A stretch of 51,620 nt of DNA. Source: an uncultured bacterium (GTDB taxonomy: Bacteria; Verrucomicrobiota; Kiritimatiellia; RFP12; UBA1067). Positions 1 through 8,390 of this stretch are shown here, in pieces. The stretch's first letter is position 1; each line of letters starts with the position of its first letter. A model generated the notes under the pieces. The model was not told the origin of the DNA, ran no database searches, and saw nothing but the letters and a program-made list of their open reading frames with translations. Position numbers and translations under genes: made by a program. The stretch is from NCBI GenBank assembly GCA_902799715.1, contig CADCBS010000003.1:1-51620 (forward strand), read 5' to 3'.

Positions 1-1581
1 GCGCTTCCGCGCGCGCATGGCGGCCATGGCGGCGGCTGGGCCGCGAAGCTCCGGGGCGTCCGGCCGGGCGGCCTCAAGGGAGGCGAGGAGCGGCGCGAGC
101 GTCTTGAAGTCGCGTTCGCGGGCGGCGCGGGCGGCGCGCGCCGCGTCGCGCTCGAAGATCAGGTCTGGGATGGCGGCCAGGTCCTTCGCGAAGGCGCCGT
201 CGCCGCCCCTGGCGAGGGCGTTCAGGCGGAGGATCATCTCGCGTGCGCGCTCGTAGTTCTTGGAGCGCAGCTCGTCCGGGATCCGCGCCGCGAGGTCTTC
301 GCAGGCGCGCGCGTTGGCGGCGGCGGCGTGCACGGCTTCCGCGATGGCGCGGGCGGTCTTGCGCCCGTTCGGCCCGATGGCCACGAAGCCGCGGGCGCGG
401 GCGGCCTCGGCCGGGACGTCCGCCCAGCGCTTTTCGTCCATGGCCCGTTTGATGCGGCGTTCGGCGGCGGCGGCGGACTCGTAGGCTCGGGCGTCGGCGC
501 CGCAGTTCTGGCAGTAGCGCATTCCGTAGAACGTGGGCTCGCCGCATTCGGGGCATTCGGCCGAACCGTCCCACCCGCACGAAGTGCAGAAGCGCAGCGT
601 GGCGGGGTTAAGGGCGTCGCACCACTTGCAGCGCCACGTGGCGCGCTGGGCGGGCGCGTCGTCGCGCGCGTCGTCGCCGCCCTCGGTCTTGCCGGCGATG
701 GCGGACAGCGCCTCGGCGAAAGCCTTGGCGGAGGGGCAGCGTTTTTCGCGGTCGAGCGCGAGGGCGGACACGAGGGCGGCGCGGACCTCCTCCGGCACGT
801 CCTGTTCGCGGAAGTATCTCGGGTTGCGTCCCGTGAGCGTGAAATACAGAAGCCCGCCCAGGCCGTACACGTCGGCGCGCTCGTCGACGTTCCCGGCGCC
901 GGACTCCTGCTCCGGCGCGGCGTAGCCGAGGGAAAGCATCTTTTCGCCGGGCAGCGTGAGCGCGAGCGAGGAAGAGTCGAGCACGTGCGCCAGGCCGAAG
1001 TCGGCGAGCTTCGGCTCGCCCGTGGCGTCGATCAGCACGTTGGCGGGCTTGAGGTCGCGGTGGATCACGCCCGTGGAGTGGGCGTACGCGGCGGCGCGTG
1101 CGATCTTGGACACGAGCGCGGCGGCTTCGGGCGGCTCCAGCGGGCCGTGGCGCTTCACGAGGTCTTCGAGTGAGAAGGGCGGGTTCGGGCTGTCGGCGTC
1201 CTGGCCCGGGCTGGGGAACGGGCCGGCCACGTATTCCATCACGATGTACGGCCCGGCGGCGTCCTCGCCCAGGGCGTACACGTGGACGATGTGGATGTGG
1301 TTCAGCGCGGCCATGGCGTGGGCCTCGCGCAGGAAGCGGCGGCGCAGCATGGCGTCGTTGCGCGAAGAGTCGTTCAGCCGTTTGATGGCCACGAACCGGC
1401 CCAGCCTGCGGTCGCGCGCGAGGTACACTTCGCCCATGCCGCCCTTCCCTATGCGGGAGACCGGGGTGTACGCGTCGGCGAGGTCGCCGGCGAACGCAGA
1501 CGCGGAAGGGTCGGCGGCGAGGGGAGTCCTGTCCTCGTCGGCCGGCTCTATGCGTATGCGCGGTATCGAGTCCGAGGCCAT
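1..1581 (-). CDS. Serine/threonine protein kinase with double zinc ribbon (partial, C-terminus off window)
   Basis: 527 codons are visible, starting at the ATG at 1581 and open to the left edge. The N-terminal half is a complete Hanks-type kinase domain: glycine loop GKGGMGEVY near residue 45, ATP lysine in VAIKRL near 65, catalytic HRDLKPAN near 174, DFGLA near 193 and an APE-type motif near 220. Four CxxC pairs follow at about residues 317-358, a double zinc ribbon of the kind often attached to bacterial signalling proteins, and then an alanine/arginine-rich helical region. It should phosphorylate proteins on Ser/Thr in the cytoplasm; the substrate is unknown and any membrane anchor would lie beyond the window. 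A TATACT box ends only 6 bases upstream of the ATG, so the mRNA may be leaderless. It is divergent from the GH109-like gene. The kinase call is secure; the full architecture is not visible. Confidence 0.9.
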   Translation of the reverse strand, partial: MASDSIPRIRIEPADEDRTPLAADPSASAFAGDLADAYTPVSRIGKGGMGEVYLARDRRLGRFVAIKRLNDSSRNDAMLRRRFLREAHAMAALNHIHIVHVYALGEDAAGPYIVMEYVAGPFPSPGQDADSPNPPFSLEDLVKRHGPLEPPEAAALVSKIARAAAYAHSTGVIHRDLKPANVLIDATGEPKLADFGLAHVLDSSSLALTLPGEKMLSLGYAAPEQESGAGNVDERADVYGLGGLLYFTLTGRNPRYFREQDVPEEVRAALVSALALDREKRCPSAKAFAEALSAIAGKTEGGDDARDDAPAQRATWRCKWCDALNPATLRFCTSCGWDGSAECPECGEPTFYGMRYCQNCGADARAYESAAAAERRIKRAMDEKRWADVPAEAARARGFVAIGPNGRKTARAIAEAVHAAAANARACEDLAARIPDELRSKNYERAREMILRLNALARGGDGAFAKDLAAIPDLIFERDAARAARAARERDFKTLAPLLASLEAARPDAPELRGPAAAMAAMRARKR

Positions 1582-1587
1582 GGCGCA

Positions 1588-1616
1588 AGTATACCATACC
1601 GCGGCCGCCGGGGGCA
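1588..1616 (-). promoter_or_regulatory. Promoter of the kinase gene
   Basis: On the minus strand GGTATACT lies at 1595-1588, with the -10 hexamer TATACT at 1593-1588. A weak -35 (TGCCCC) sits 17 bases further upstream. Only 6 bases separate the -10 box from the ATG, so transcription would begin at or next to the start codon. Confidence 0.55.
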
Positions 1617-1618
1617 GG

Positions 1619-1643
1619 AAAAATCCCCTGCGAAAAGATTTTT
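1619..1643. promoter_or_regulatory. Dyad between divergent kinase and GH109-like promoters
   Basis: AAAAATC (1619-1625) and GATTTTT (1637-1643) form a perfect 7-base inverted repeat with an 11-base spacer, AT-rich in a GC-rich region. It lies between the -35 regions of the two divergent promoters, so it could be a shared operator. No regulator is identified. Confidence 0.3.
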
Positions 1644-1649
1644 AGGCAA

Positions 1650-1678
1650 GTGACAATGCGGCCGTTTTTTGGTAGAAT
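1650..1678 (+). promoter_or_regulatory. Promoter of the GH109-like gene
   Basis: GTGACA (1650-1655), a 17-base spacer and TAGAAT (1673-1678) match a housekeeping sigma promoter with optimal spacing. The -10 is preceded by GG, as at most promoters in this window. A leader of about 65 bases with an AAGGAC ribosome-binding site precedes the ATG at 1753. Confidence 0.6.
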
Positions 1679-1752
1679 CTTCCGCTGTTCCGGGCGCAAG
1701 AGGCGTCCGGCGCGGGCGTGTACAACAAAAATCCTAAAAAAAGGACTGAAAG

Positions 1753-3171
1753 ATGGAACTCGGAAGGCGTGATTTTCTGGCGGTTTCGGTGATGGCCGGC
1801 GCGGCCGCCGCGACGGCGAACAGGAGCGTCATGGCTGCGGCCGGCGGCGGCATGGCTGCGTTCGCGGCGCCGGCGATACGCGAACTGCGCGTGGCGTTCG
1901 TGGGCCTCGGGATGCGCGGGCCCGGCGCGGTGCACCGCATGGCCAAGCTCCCCGGGGTGAAAATCACCCATCTCTGCGACTTCTTCAAGGACCGCGCCGA
2001 AAAGCAGAACGCGTGGCTGAAGAAGAACGGCAAGCCCGGCGCGAAGCTGCACTGGGGCAAGGAAGGCTGGAAGGAGATGCTCGACGCGGACGACATCGAC
2101 CTCGTGTACAACGCCACCCCCTGGGACCTGCACACTCCCATAGCCGTCGCCGCGATGCAGCACGGCAAGCACGTGGCCGTCGAGGTTCCCGCGGCCCTCA
2201 CGATCGAGGACTGCTGGCGGCTCGTCAAGACGAGCGAGGCAACCAGCCGCCACTGCATGATGCTCGAGAACTGCTGCTACGGCGAGGTCGAGATGATCGC
2301 CCTCAAGATGGCGCGCGAAGGGATGTTCGGCGAGATCGTCCACGGCGAAGGCGCTTACATACACGACCTGCGCAGCCTGAACTACGCCGACCTGAACCAG
2401 GGCGGCTACTACGACCACTGGCGCCTGCGCCACGACATGGTGCACACCGGCAACCCCTACCCCACCCACGGCCTCGGCCCGATCTGCCAGGCGATGAACA
2501 TCAACCGCGGCGACGTGATGGAATACCTCGTGTCCGTCAGCTCCCGCCAGGCCGGCATGTCCGAATACGCCAACGCCCGCTTCCCCAAGACCTGGAAGGC
2601 CGACAGCAAGCCAGAGCTGGGCGACATGAACACCACGGTGATCGGGACGGCGCTCGGCCGCACGATCATGATCCAGCACGACGTGACCTCCCCCCGCCCG
2701 TACAGCCGCATCAACCTGATCAGCGGCACGCGCGGCATCCTGGCCGACTACCCGTTCCGCGTGGCGCTGGACCCCAACCACCGCGGCGCCCACGGATGGA
2801 TGGGGCAGAAGGAGCTGGACAAGCTCGCGGCCGACATGCGCCACCCGCTGTGGAAGACCGCCGGCGAGATCGCCAAGCGCATCGGCGGGCACGGCGGCAT
2901 GGACTTCCTCATGGACCTGCGCCTCTGCTACTGCCTGCAGAACGGCCTGCCGCTCGACCAGAACGTGTACGACGCGGCGGCGTGGAGCAGCCTCTGCGAA
3001 CTCACCGAGAAGAGCGCGCGCAACCGCGGCGCGTCCCAGGACATCCCCGACTTCACGTCCGGCGCCTGGCGCACGACGGAGCCGCTCGGCATCGTCGACG
3101 TCGACCTCGCCAAGATGGGCTTCAAGGTCGACCAGAACGTCAAGAAGGACGACGCGCAGCTGAGCGTGTAA
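1753..3171 (+). CDS. GH109-family Gfo/Idh/MocA protein (alpha-N-acetylgalactosaminidase-like)
   Basis: 472 residues. The N-terminus has a Tat-like signal (GRRDFLAVSVMAG, then an Ala-rich stretch), suggesting export in folded form. A Rossmann fold follows (VAFVGLGMRGPGA). The middle carries the block ENCCYGE ... WRLRHD ... GNPYPTHGLGP, which I recognise from GH109 enzymes; these use bound NAD+ in a redox-assisted mechanism to release terminal alpha-GalNAc. A role in mucin or host glycan degradation is therefore plausible but inferred. The start is supported by an AAGGAC ribosome-binding site and by the signal peptide. A 12-base palindrome (CCGCACGTGCGG, 3180-3191) lies just after the stop, before the V-ATPase genes, and may be a weak terminator or operator. 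A generic sugar oxidoreductase is the alternative. Confidence 0.85.
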   Translation: MELGRRDFLAVSVMAGAAAATANRSVMAAAGGGMAAFAAPAIRELRVAFVGLGMRGPGAVHRMAKLPGVKITHLCDFFKDRAEKQNAWLKKNGKPGAKLHWGKEGWKEMLDADDIDLVYNATPWDLHTPIAVAAMQHGKHVAVEVPAALTIEDCWRLVKTSEATSRHCMMLENCCYGEVEMIALKMAREGMFGEIVHGEGAYIHDLRSLNYADLNQGGYYDHWRLRHDMVHTGNPYPTHGLGPICQAMNINRGDVMEYLVSVSSRQAGMSEYANARFPKTWKADSKPELGDMNTTVIGTALGRTIMIQHDVTSPRPYSRINLISGTRGILADYPFRVALDPNHRGAHGWMGQKELDKLAADMRHPLWKTAGEIAKRIGGHGGMDFLMDLRLCYCLQNGLPLDQNVYDAAAWSSLCELTEKSARNRGASQDIPDFTSGAWRTTEPLGIVDVDLAKMGFKVDQNVKKDDAQLSV

Positions 3172-3205
3172 CGGCTTTTCCGCACGTGCGGCTGGCGCAC
3201 AGGCG

Positions 3206-3820
3206 ATGGGTAAGATAAAGCTCACGAAGACCGAGCTCAAGGCGCAGAACGACGCCTTGAAGCGTTTCAGCAGGTTTCTGCCGATGCTGCAGCTCAAGAA
3301 GCAGCAGCTCCAGGCGGAGATCGCAGGCATCGCCGCCAAGGCGGCGGAGACCGCGCGCAAGGAGCGGGAGACGAGGGCCGCGCTCGATTCGTGGATATCG
3401 CTTTTCGCCACCGGCGCCGAAACGCTTGAGGGCCTGGTGAAGGTCAACGGCGTGAAGACTTCGTCCGCCAACATCGCCGGCGTGCAGATACCGGTGTTCG
3501 AAGGGCTTGACGCGGAAACCGCCCCGATAGACCTGTTCGCCACCCCGGCGTGGGTGGACGACGCGGCGGAGGCCGTGGTTTCGGTGGTGGCGCTGCGCGC
3601 CGAGCGCGAGACGCTCGAGCGCCAGCGCGAACTCGTGGAGCGAGAGCTGCAGACCACGTCCCAGCGCGTGAACCTTTTCGAGAAGGTCAAGATCCCCGAG
3701 TGCAAGGAGAACATCCGCGTGATCAAGATCGCCATCGGCGACGAGCAGACGGCGTCGGTGACGCGCGGCAAGATCGCGAAATCGCGCGGACGCGGCGCCC
3801 CGGCGGAGGGAGCGGCATGA
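3206..3820 (+). CDS. ntpD: V/A-type ATP synthase subunit D
   Basis: 204 residues, the usual size for subunit D, the central rotor stalk that couples the A/B catalytic head to the membrane ring. The N-terminus MGKIKLTKTELKAQNDALKR and the long helices rich in Lys/Gln/Glu are typical of the family, in which the N- and C-terminal parts form an antiparallel coiled coil. The stop overlaps the start of subunit I (ATGA), indicating translational coupling. Subunits E, A and B, which normally sit upstream, are absent: the preceding gene is the GH109-like one, so the head genes must be elsewhere. Confidence 0.9.
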   Translation: MGKIKLTKTELKAQNDALKRFSRFLPMLQLKKQQLQAEIAGIAAKAAETARKERETRAALDSWISLFATGAETLEGLVKVNGVKTSSANIAGVQIPVFEGLDAETAPIDLFATPAWVDDAAEAVVSVVALRAERETLERQRELVERELQTTSQRVNLFEKVKIPECKENIRVIKIAIGDEQTASVTRGKIAKSRGRGAPAEGAA

Positions 3821-5649
3821 TCGTAGAGATGAAACGCTTCTGCATCGTCTGCACCGCAGACGCCGGCGAGGCCGCGCTGGAATCCCTGCGCGAAGCCGGC
3901 TGCGCGCATCTCGACCTTTCCGGCGCGAACTCCGGCAGGTTCCGCGCCGCAGGCGCCGCGTTCGAGGCCAACCTGCGCGCCGTCGCCGCCATACGCAACG
4001 CCGCGGCGGGCAAGCCTCCCGCCCCGCAGGGGTTCGACACAATCCCGTCCGACGCCGACGTCTGCGTCCAGGCGCCGGACTTTTCGGTGCTGCGCGGCGA
4101 GGCCTTCTCCGCAGCGGCCGAAGCCGCCGGCGCGTTGCGCGGACGCCTTGCCGGCGCCGTCGCGCGGCTCGAGGCGGCTGTTGCGGAATACGCGCCTTTC
4201 GGGGGTTTCGACCCCGCGCTCGCGCGCGGACTGGAAGGCAAAGGCTTCAAGACCGTCCTGGCGAGGGCGCCTGCGGGCGCGGAATGCCAGGTCGAGGCGG
4301 AGATCGTGCGCGAAACCGGCCCGTCCGGCGCGCGCTTCCGCCACTTCGCATTCGTGAATCCCGTCCTGCCCCTCCCCCCGCAGTTCGAGACCGTGCCGAT
4401 GCCGGCCGAGCCGCCCGAGGCGTGGGCGAAGCGGCTTGAAAAGGCCCGCGCATCGCTTGCGGCCGTCACGAAGGCCCTTGCGGACCAGGCCGACAGGATT
4501 CCCGAGATAGAGGAACTCGCGCCCGGCCTGCGCGACGCAGCGGCGTTCGCCGCCGCCGAAGAGAAGCTCGGCGCGTCCGGCGGCCTGGCGTGGATAGAAG
4601 GCTGGGTGCCGGTCGACGCCGTGCCCGCCCTTCGTGCGCGCGCGAACAACGAATCGTGGGGGCTTCTGCTGCGCCCGGCCGAGCCCGGCGAGACGCCGCC
4701 CACCCTCGTGCGCCCGCCGGCGATGTTCCGTCCCGTCACCGCGCTCTTCTCCGCGCTCGGCATCTCGCCCGCGTACACGGAAAGCGACGTGTCGATTCCG
4801 TTCTTCGCGTATTTCACGGTGTTCTTCGCGATGCTCGTGGGCGACGGCGGATACGGACTGCTTACGCTGCTGTTCACCGCGCTCGCCAAGATCAAGCTCC
4901 GCTCTCGCTTCCCCTTCCCGTGGCTCGTGCTGCTTTCCGTGTTCGGGCTGGCCACGGTCGGATGGGGCGCGCTTTCGAACACGTGGTTCGGCGCGTCGCC
5001 GGAATGGCTGGCCAATCCCGTCTCCGCGTGGCTCGACAGCAACCCCGGCGGCCAGGACGAGAACTACCACCACATAATGCTCGTGTGCTTCACGCTCGGC
5101 GTGTCGCATCTCGTCGCGGCGCGCCTGTGGAACGCGGTGTGCGTGTTCCCGGACAGGTCGTTCCTGGCGCAGATCGGCTGGGCCGGCATCCTCGTGTTCA
5201 TGTACTGGATGACGTGCTCCATCGTGGGGATATTCCCGGGCGTGCCGGACGCGATGGTCGGGGCGATGTGCGTCAGCGTGGCGCTGGTGTTCCTGTTCAC
5301 TCTGCGCGCGTCAGAACTGAAGACGCGCGGCATCGAACTGGGCATGCTGCCGCTGAACATCATGTCGGCGCTGGGCGACATAATATCGTACGTGCGCCTG
5401 TTCGCCGTGGGGCTGGCTTCGGTGAAGGTGGCGCAGAACTTCAACGACATGGCTACGGGCCTTGACATGCCGGCGTGGCTGAAGGTCGTGCCTATGGTGC
5501 TGATACTCCTCGTGGGGCACGCGCTGAACTTCGCGATGGCGGGGCTTGCGATCCTCGTCCACGCGGTGCGCCTGAACACTCTCGAATTTTCCAACCACAA
5601 GGGAATAACCTGGGCGGGCTACGCATACAGCCCGTTCAGGAAACACTGA
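3817..5649 (+). CDS. ntpI: V/A-type ATP synthase subunit I (membrane stator, subunit a equivalent)
   Basis: 610 residues from the ATG at 3817, which overlaps the subunit D stop and follows GGAGGG. The N-terminal half is soluble and Ala/Glu-rich, as expected for the peripheral-stalk-binding arm. The C-terminal half has about seven to eight membrane segments beginning around residue 320. Two family landmarks are visible: the MLVGDGGYG loop and the SYVRLFAVGLA helix, whose arginine is needed for ion translocation past the K ring. It forms the ion half-channels with subunit K. The frame stays open further upstream inside ntpD, but the ribosome-binding site and the family N-terminus (MIVEMKRFCIV) fix the start. 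Confidence 0.9.
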   Translation: MIVEMKRFCIVCTADAGEAALESLREAGCAHLDLSGANSGRFRAAGAAFEANLRAVAAIRNAAAGKPPAPQGFDTIPSDADVCVQAPDFSVLRGEAFSAAAEAAGALRGRLAGAVARLEAAVAEYAPFGGFDPALARGLEGKGFKTVLARAPAGAECQVEAEIVRETGPSGARFRHFAFVNPVLPLPPQFETVPMPAEPPEAWAKRLEKARASLAAVTKALADQADRIPEIEELAPGLRDAAAFAAAEEKLGASGGLAWIEGWVPVDAVPALRARANNESWGLLLRPAEPGETPPTLVRPPAMFRPVTALFSALGISPAYTESDVSIPFFAYFTVFFAMLVGDGGYGLLTLLFTALAKIKLRSRFPFPWLVLLSVFGLATVGWGALSNTWFGASPEWLANPVSAWLDSNPGGQDENYHHIMLVCFTLGVSHLVAARLWNAVCVFPDRSFLAQIGWAGILVFMYWMTCSIVGIFPGVPDAMVGAMCVSVALVFLFTLRASELKTRGIELGMLPLNIMSALGDIISYVRLFAVGLASVKVAQNFNDMATGLDMPAWLKVVPMVLILLVGHALNFAMAGLAILVHAVRLNTLEFSNHKGITWAGYAYSPFRKH

Positions 5650-5669
5650 ATCGAAAAGGAGAAGAAAAG

Positions 5670-6122
5670 ATGAGCGAATTCCTCGGCATAGCGGGCGCGA
5701 TAGCGTGTCTCGGCCTCAGCGCGGCCGGTTCCGCGTTCGGAACGGGCGCGGCGGCGGCCGCCGCGGTAGGCTCCTGGAAGAAGTGCTACGCGGCGAACAA
5801 GCCCGCGCCCTTCATCCTGCTGGGCCTCGTGGGCGCGCCCATAACGCAGACCCTGTACGGGATGATCCTGATGTTCCTGATGCTCGGCAAGACGCAGTCC
5901 GCGGGCGTGCCGCTGCTCGTGCTCGGCGTGTTCGCAGGCCTGGCGATCGGGCTTTCCGCCCTGTTCCAGGGCCGCGCCGCCGCATGCGCCTGCGACGCGC
6001 AGGCCGAGACCGGACAGGGCCTCACCAACTATTTCTCCGCGCTCGGCATCGTCGAGACGGTCGCCATCTTCGTGATGGTGTTCACCATCATCGCGCTCGG
6101 GAAGATCCCGGCCGCGGCCTGA
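5670..6122 (+). CDS. ntpK: V/A-type ATP synthase subunit K (rotor ring proteolipid)
   Basis: 150 residues with four hydrophobic helices, i.e. two fused hairpins. The first hairpin carries APITQTLYG and no acidic residue in the ion site. The second carries the ion-binding glutamate in GIVETVAIF. The Thr-Gln pair and the Glu correspond by position to residues that coordinate sodium in the Enterococcus hirae NtpK ring, suggesting Na+ rather than H+ coupling; this is inferred from motif similarity only. The ribosome-binding site AAAAGGAGAAG is very strong, fitting the high copy number needed for a ring subunit. Last gene of the D-I-K set. Confidence 0.92.
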   Translation: MSEFLGIAGAIACLGLSAAGSAFGTGAAAAAAVGSWKKCYAANKPAPFILLGLVGAPITQTLYGMILMFLMLGKTQSAGVPLLVLGVFAGLAIGLSALFQGRAAACACDAQAETGQGLTNYFSALGIVETVAIFVMVFTIIALGKIPAAA

Positions 6123-6135
6123 GGGGCGCTCCGGC

Positions 6136-6603
6136 ATGCCGTCCTTCGCCTTCGATCCGTTCTGGTGCTGGCTCTGCGCCGGCACGCTGCTGATTCTGCT
6201 CGAACTGGCCACGCCGGGTTTCGTGGCGATGTTCTTCGGAATGTCGGCGGCGACCGTCGCGCTCGTCTGCGCGGCGGCCGGCGACGGGTTCGGCGTCGGC
6301 CTGCAGCTCGGCCTCTTCGCCGTGCTGTCCGTGGCCTACGTGCTCGCGCTCAGGAGGTTCGCGCAGAAGATATTCGCCGGCGACACCGCGCGCGTGTCGC
6401 CGGCCGACGCCCTGCCCGAGGCGGATTGCGCGGGCAGGCCGGTGAAGGTGCTTGAAAAGGTGCGGCCGGACATTCCCGGCCGCGTGGAGCTTGGAGACGC
6501 CGCGTGGAGCGCCGTCTCCGAAAACGGCGAGATACTGCCCGGCGACGACGCCGTGGTCGTTTCCCGCGACAACCTGACATTGAAGATCCGCCGCCTGCCT
6601 TGA
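6136..6603 (+). CDS. NfeD-family membrane protein
   Basis: 155 residues: two to three N-terminal membrane helices (FWCWLCAGTLLILLELATPGF, then two more), followed by a soluble C-terminal domain of about 70 residues with the beta-rich pattern of the NfeD OB fold (GRPVKVLEK ... GRVELGDAAWSAVSE). This is the short form without the ClpP-like protease domain. It is followed 31 bases later by an SPFH-domain gene, the classic NfeD partner; together they organise membrane microdomains and may aid membrane-protein quality control. Confidence 0.85.
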   Translation: MPSFAFDPFWCWLCAGTLLILLELATPGFVAMFFGMSAATVALVCAAAGDGFGVGLQLGLFAVLSVAYVLALRRFAQKIFAGDTARVSPADALPEADCAGRPVKVLEKVRPDIPGRVELGDAAWSAVSENGEILPGDDAVVVSRDNLTLKIRRLP

Positions 6604-6633
6604 CGGCGCGCGGCCGCACGGGAGGAAACCGAA

Positions 6634-7593
6634 ATGGAATTTTCCGCATTAGTCACCATCGCCGCCGGCTCCGGCGGAGTCTCCGCCGGAATAGTGTTCG
6701 CGATAATCCTCGCGGTCCTGGCGGTGTTCATTCTCTTCAAATGCGTGGTGGTGGTTCCGCAGCGCTCCGCGTACATCGTCGAGCGCCTCGGGCGCTACAG
6801 CAACACGCTCGAGGCCGGAATGCACTTCCTCGTGCCGATAATCGACCGCGTGGCCTACCGCCATTCCCTGAAGGAGCAGGCCATCGACGTGCCCCCGCAG
6901 TCCTGCATCACGAAGGACAACATCGCGGTGGACGTGGACGGCATCCTCTACCTCCAGGTGATGGATCCCGCCAAGGCCAGCTACGGCATCGGCAACTACC
7001 TTTTCGCGACGGTCCAGCTCGCGCAGACCACGATGCGCTCCGAGATGGGCAAGCTCGACCTCGACCGCTCCTTCGAGGAGCGCACGAACATCAACTCCGC
7101 GGTCGTCGCCGCCGTGGACAAGGCGTCCGACCCGTGGGGCGTCAAGGTCACGCGCTACGAGATCAAGAACATCACGCCGCCGCGCACCATACGCGACGCC
7201 ATGGAAAAGCAGATGCGCGCCGAACGCGAGAAGCGCGCCATGATCGCCGAGTCCGAAGGCGAGCGGCAGTCGAAGATCAACCGCGCCGAGGGCGAGAAGC
7301 AGGAGGCGATCGCGCACTCCGAAGGCGAACGCGCCCGCCGCGTGAACGAGGCCGAAGGCCGCGCCCGCGAAATCCTGCTCGTGGCCGAAGCCCAGGCCGA
7401 GGGCATACGCCGCGTGGCCGAGGCCATCGGCCAGCCCGGCGGCCTCGCATCCGTGAACATGCAGCTCGCCCAGGACTACCTGAAGCAGTTCGGCGAACTC
7501 GCGAAGACAAACAACACGATGATAATACCGTCGAACCTGGCGGACGTCGCGGGCGTGCTGAAGGCGTGCACCACGATAGTCAAAAACGCCTGA
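6634..7593 (+). CDS. SPFH/stomatin-type membrane protein (paraslipin/QmcA-like)
   Basis: 319 residues: one N-terminal transmembrane helix (about residues 10-32), then an SPFH/band 7 domain recognisable from VPQRSAYIVERLGRYSNTLEAG, KEQAIDVPPQ and the conserved TTMRSEMGKLDLD segment. A long charged coiled coil rich in EGE/AEGE repeats follows (about residues 190-270), and a short C-terminal tail. It forms membrane-associated oligomeric scaffolds. The adjacent upstream nfeD-like gene is the usual partner. The start is supported by GGGAGG. Confidence 0.9.
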   Translation: MEFSALVTIAAGSGGVSAGIVFAIILAVLAVFILFKCVVVVPQRSAYIVERLGRYSNTLEAGMHFLVPIIDRVAYRHSLKEQAIDVPPQSCITKDNIAVDVDGILYLQVMDPAKASYGIGNYLFATVQLAQTTMRSEMGKLDLDRSFEERTNINSAVVAAVDKASDPWGVKVTRYEIKNITPPRTIRDAMEKQMRAEREKRAMIAESEGERQSKINRAEGEKQEAIAHSEGERARRVNEAEGRAREILLVAEAQAEGIRRVAEAIGQPGGLASVNMQLAQDYLKQFGELAKTNNTMIIPSNLADVAGVLKACTTIVKNA

Positions 7594-7626
7594 ACGCCGG
7601 CGGACGGCGCGGCGGAGGCGACCGGA

Positions 7627-8379
7627 ATGGAACGGAAGATAAAAGTCGGCATTGTCGGGTGCGGCTACATCGGCGGCGCCCTGAAGAAGTGGCTCGAGCG
7701 GAACAACCCCGCCGTGGAGACGCTCGTGAGCGATCCGCCGAAGGGCATGGACGACGACCTTTCGCAGGCGGACGTGGTGTTCGTGAGCCTGCACGTGCCC
7801 ACGGAAAGCGACGGCTCGCAGGACCTCACGCTGCTTGAATCGGTCATACGCGGCCTGCCGGACGTCCCGGTCTTCGTGCGCACCACGATACTGCCCGGCA
7901 CGTCGGAGCGTCTTTCGCGCTCCACCGGCCGCCGCGTCCACTTCATGCCGGAGTTCCTCACCCAGCGCACCGCGGAAAGCGACTTCGCCGTGCAGCCGAT
8001 GGTTTTCACCGCGGAGCCGGAGCTTCTGGCGCGCGTGTTCCCCGGCAAGCGGCACGTGGAGATGACGTCGCTCGAAGCCGAGATCGCCAAGTACGCGCAC
8101 AACGTCTTCGGCGCGCTCAAGGTCACATACTTCAACGCGGTCGACGACTTCTGCCGGCGCTCCGGCGCGAAGTTCGAGAACGTGCGCAAGGGCGTTCTGC
8201 TGAGCGGCTACATCAACGACACCCACACCGCGGTGCCGGGGCCGGACGGCAAGCGCGGCTACGGCGGCAAGTGCTTTCCCAAGGACGTCGACGCCCTCGC
8301 CGCCGCCGCGGCAGGCACGCCGCTCGGCGAAATGATCGCCCCGCTGCACCGCCTGAACGCCGCGTTCCGCGAAAGCTGA
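7627..8379 (+). CDS. Short UDP-glucose/GDP-mannose dehydrogenase-family protein
   Basis: 250 residues. The N-terminal Rossmann fold (KVGIVGCGYIGG) binds NAD. The central domain ends in GYGGKCFPKD, the loop holding the catalytic cysteine of UDP-sugar dehydrogenases. The protein stops shortly after the long central helix, so it lacks the C-terminal UDP-binding domain found in normal enzymes of about 390-450 residues. It also keeps the family's RTTILPGTSE and MPEFLTQRTAE motifs. It could oxidise a nucleotide sugar using a dimer-shared site, or act on another substrate. The end is a clean stop followed by uvrA, so the short form is not an obvious frameshift. Confidence 0.75.
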   Translation: MERKIKVGIVGCGYIGGALKKWLERNNPAVETLVSDPPKGMDDDLSQADVVFVSLHVPTESDGSQDLTLLESVIRGLPDVPVFVRTTILPGTSERLSRSTGRRVHFMPEFLTQRTAESDFAVQPMVFTAEPELLARVFPGKRHVEMTSLEAEIAKYAHNVFGALKVTYFNAVDDFCRRSGAKFENVRKGVLLSGYINDTHTAVPGPDGKRGYGGKCFPKDVDALAAAAAGTPLGEMIAPLHRLNAAFRES

Positions 8380-8390
8380 AGGCTCCGCAG

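Noticed and set aside
1642..5109. Very long open frame on the minus strand antisense to GH109/V-ATPase genes
   Set aside because: It is a GC-rich shadow: composition is Arg/His/Val-rich, no family motif is present, and the plus-strand genes are clear.
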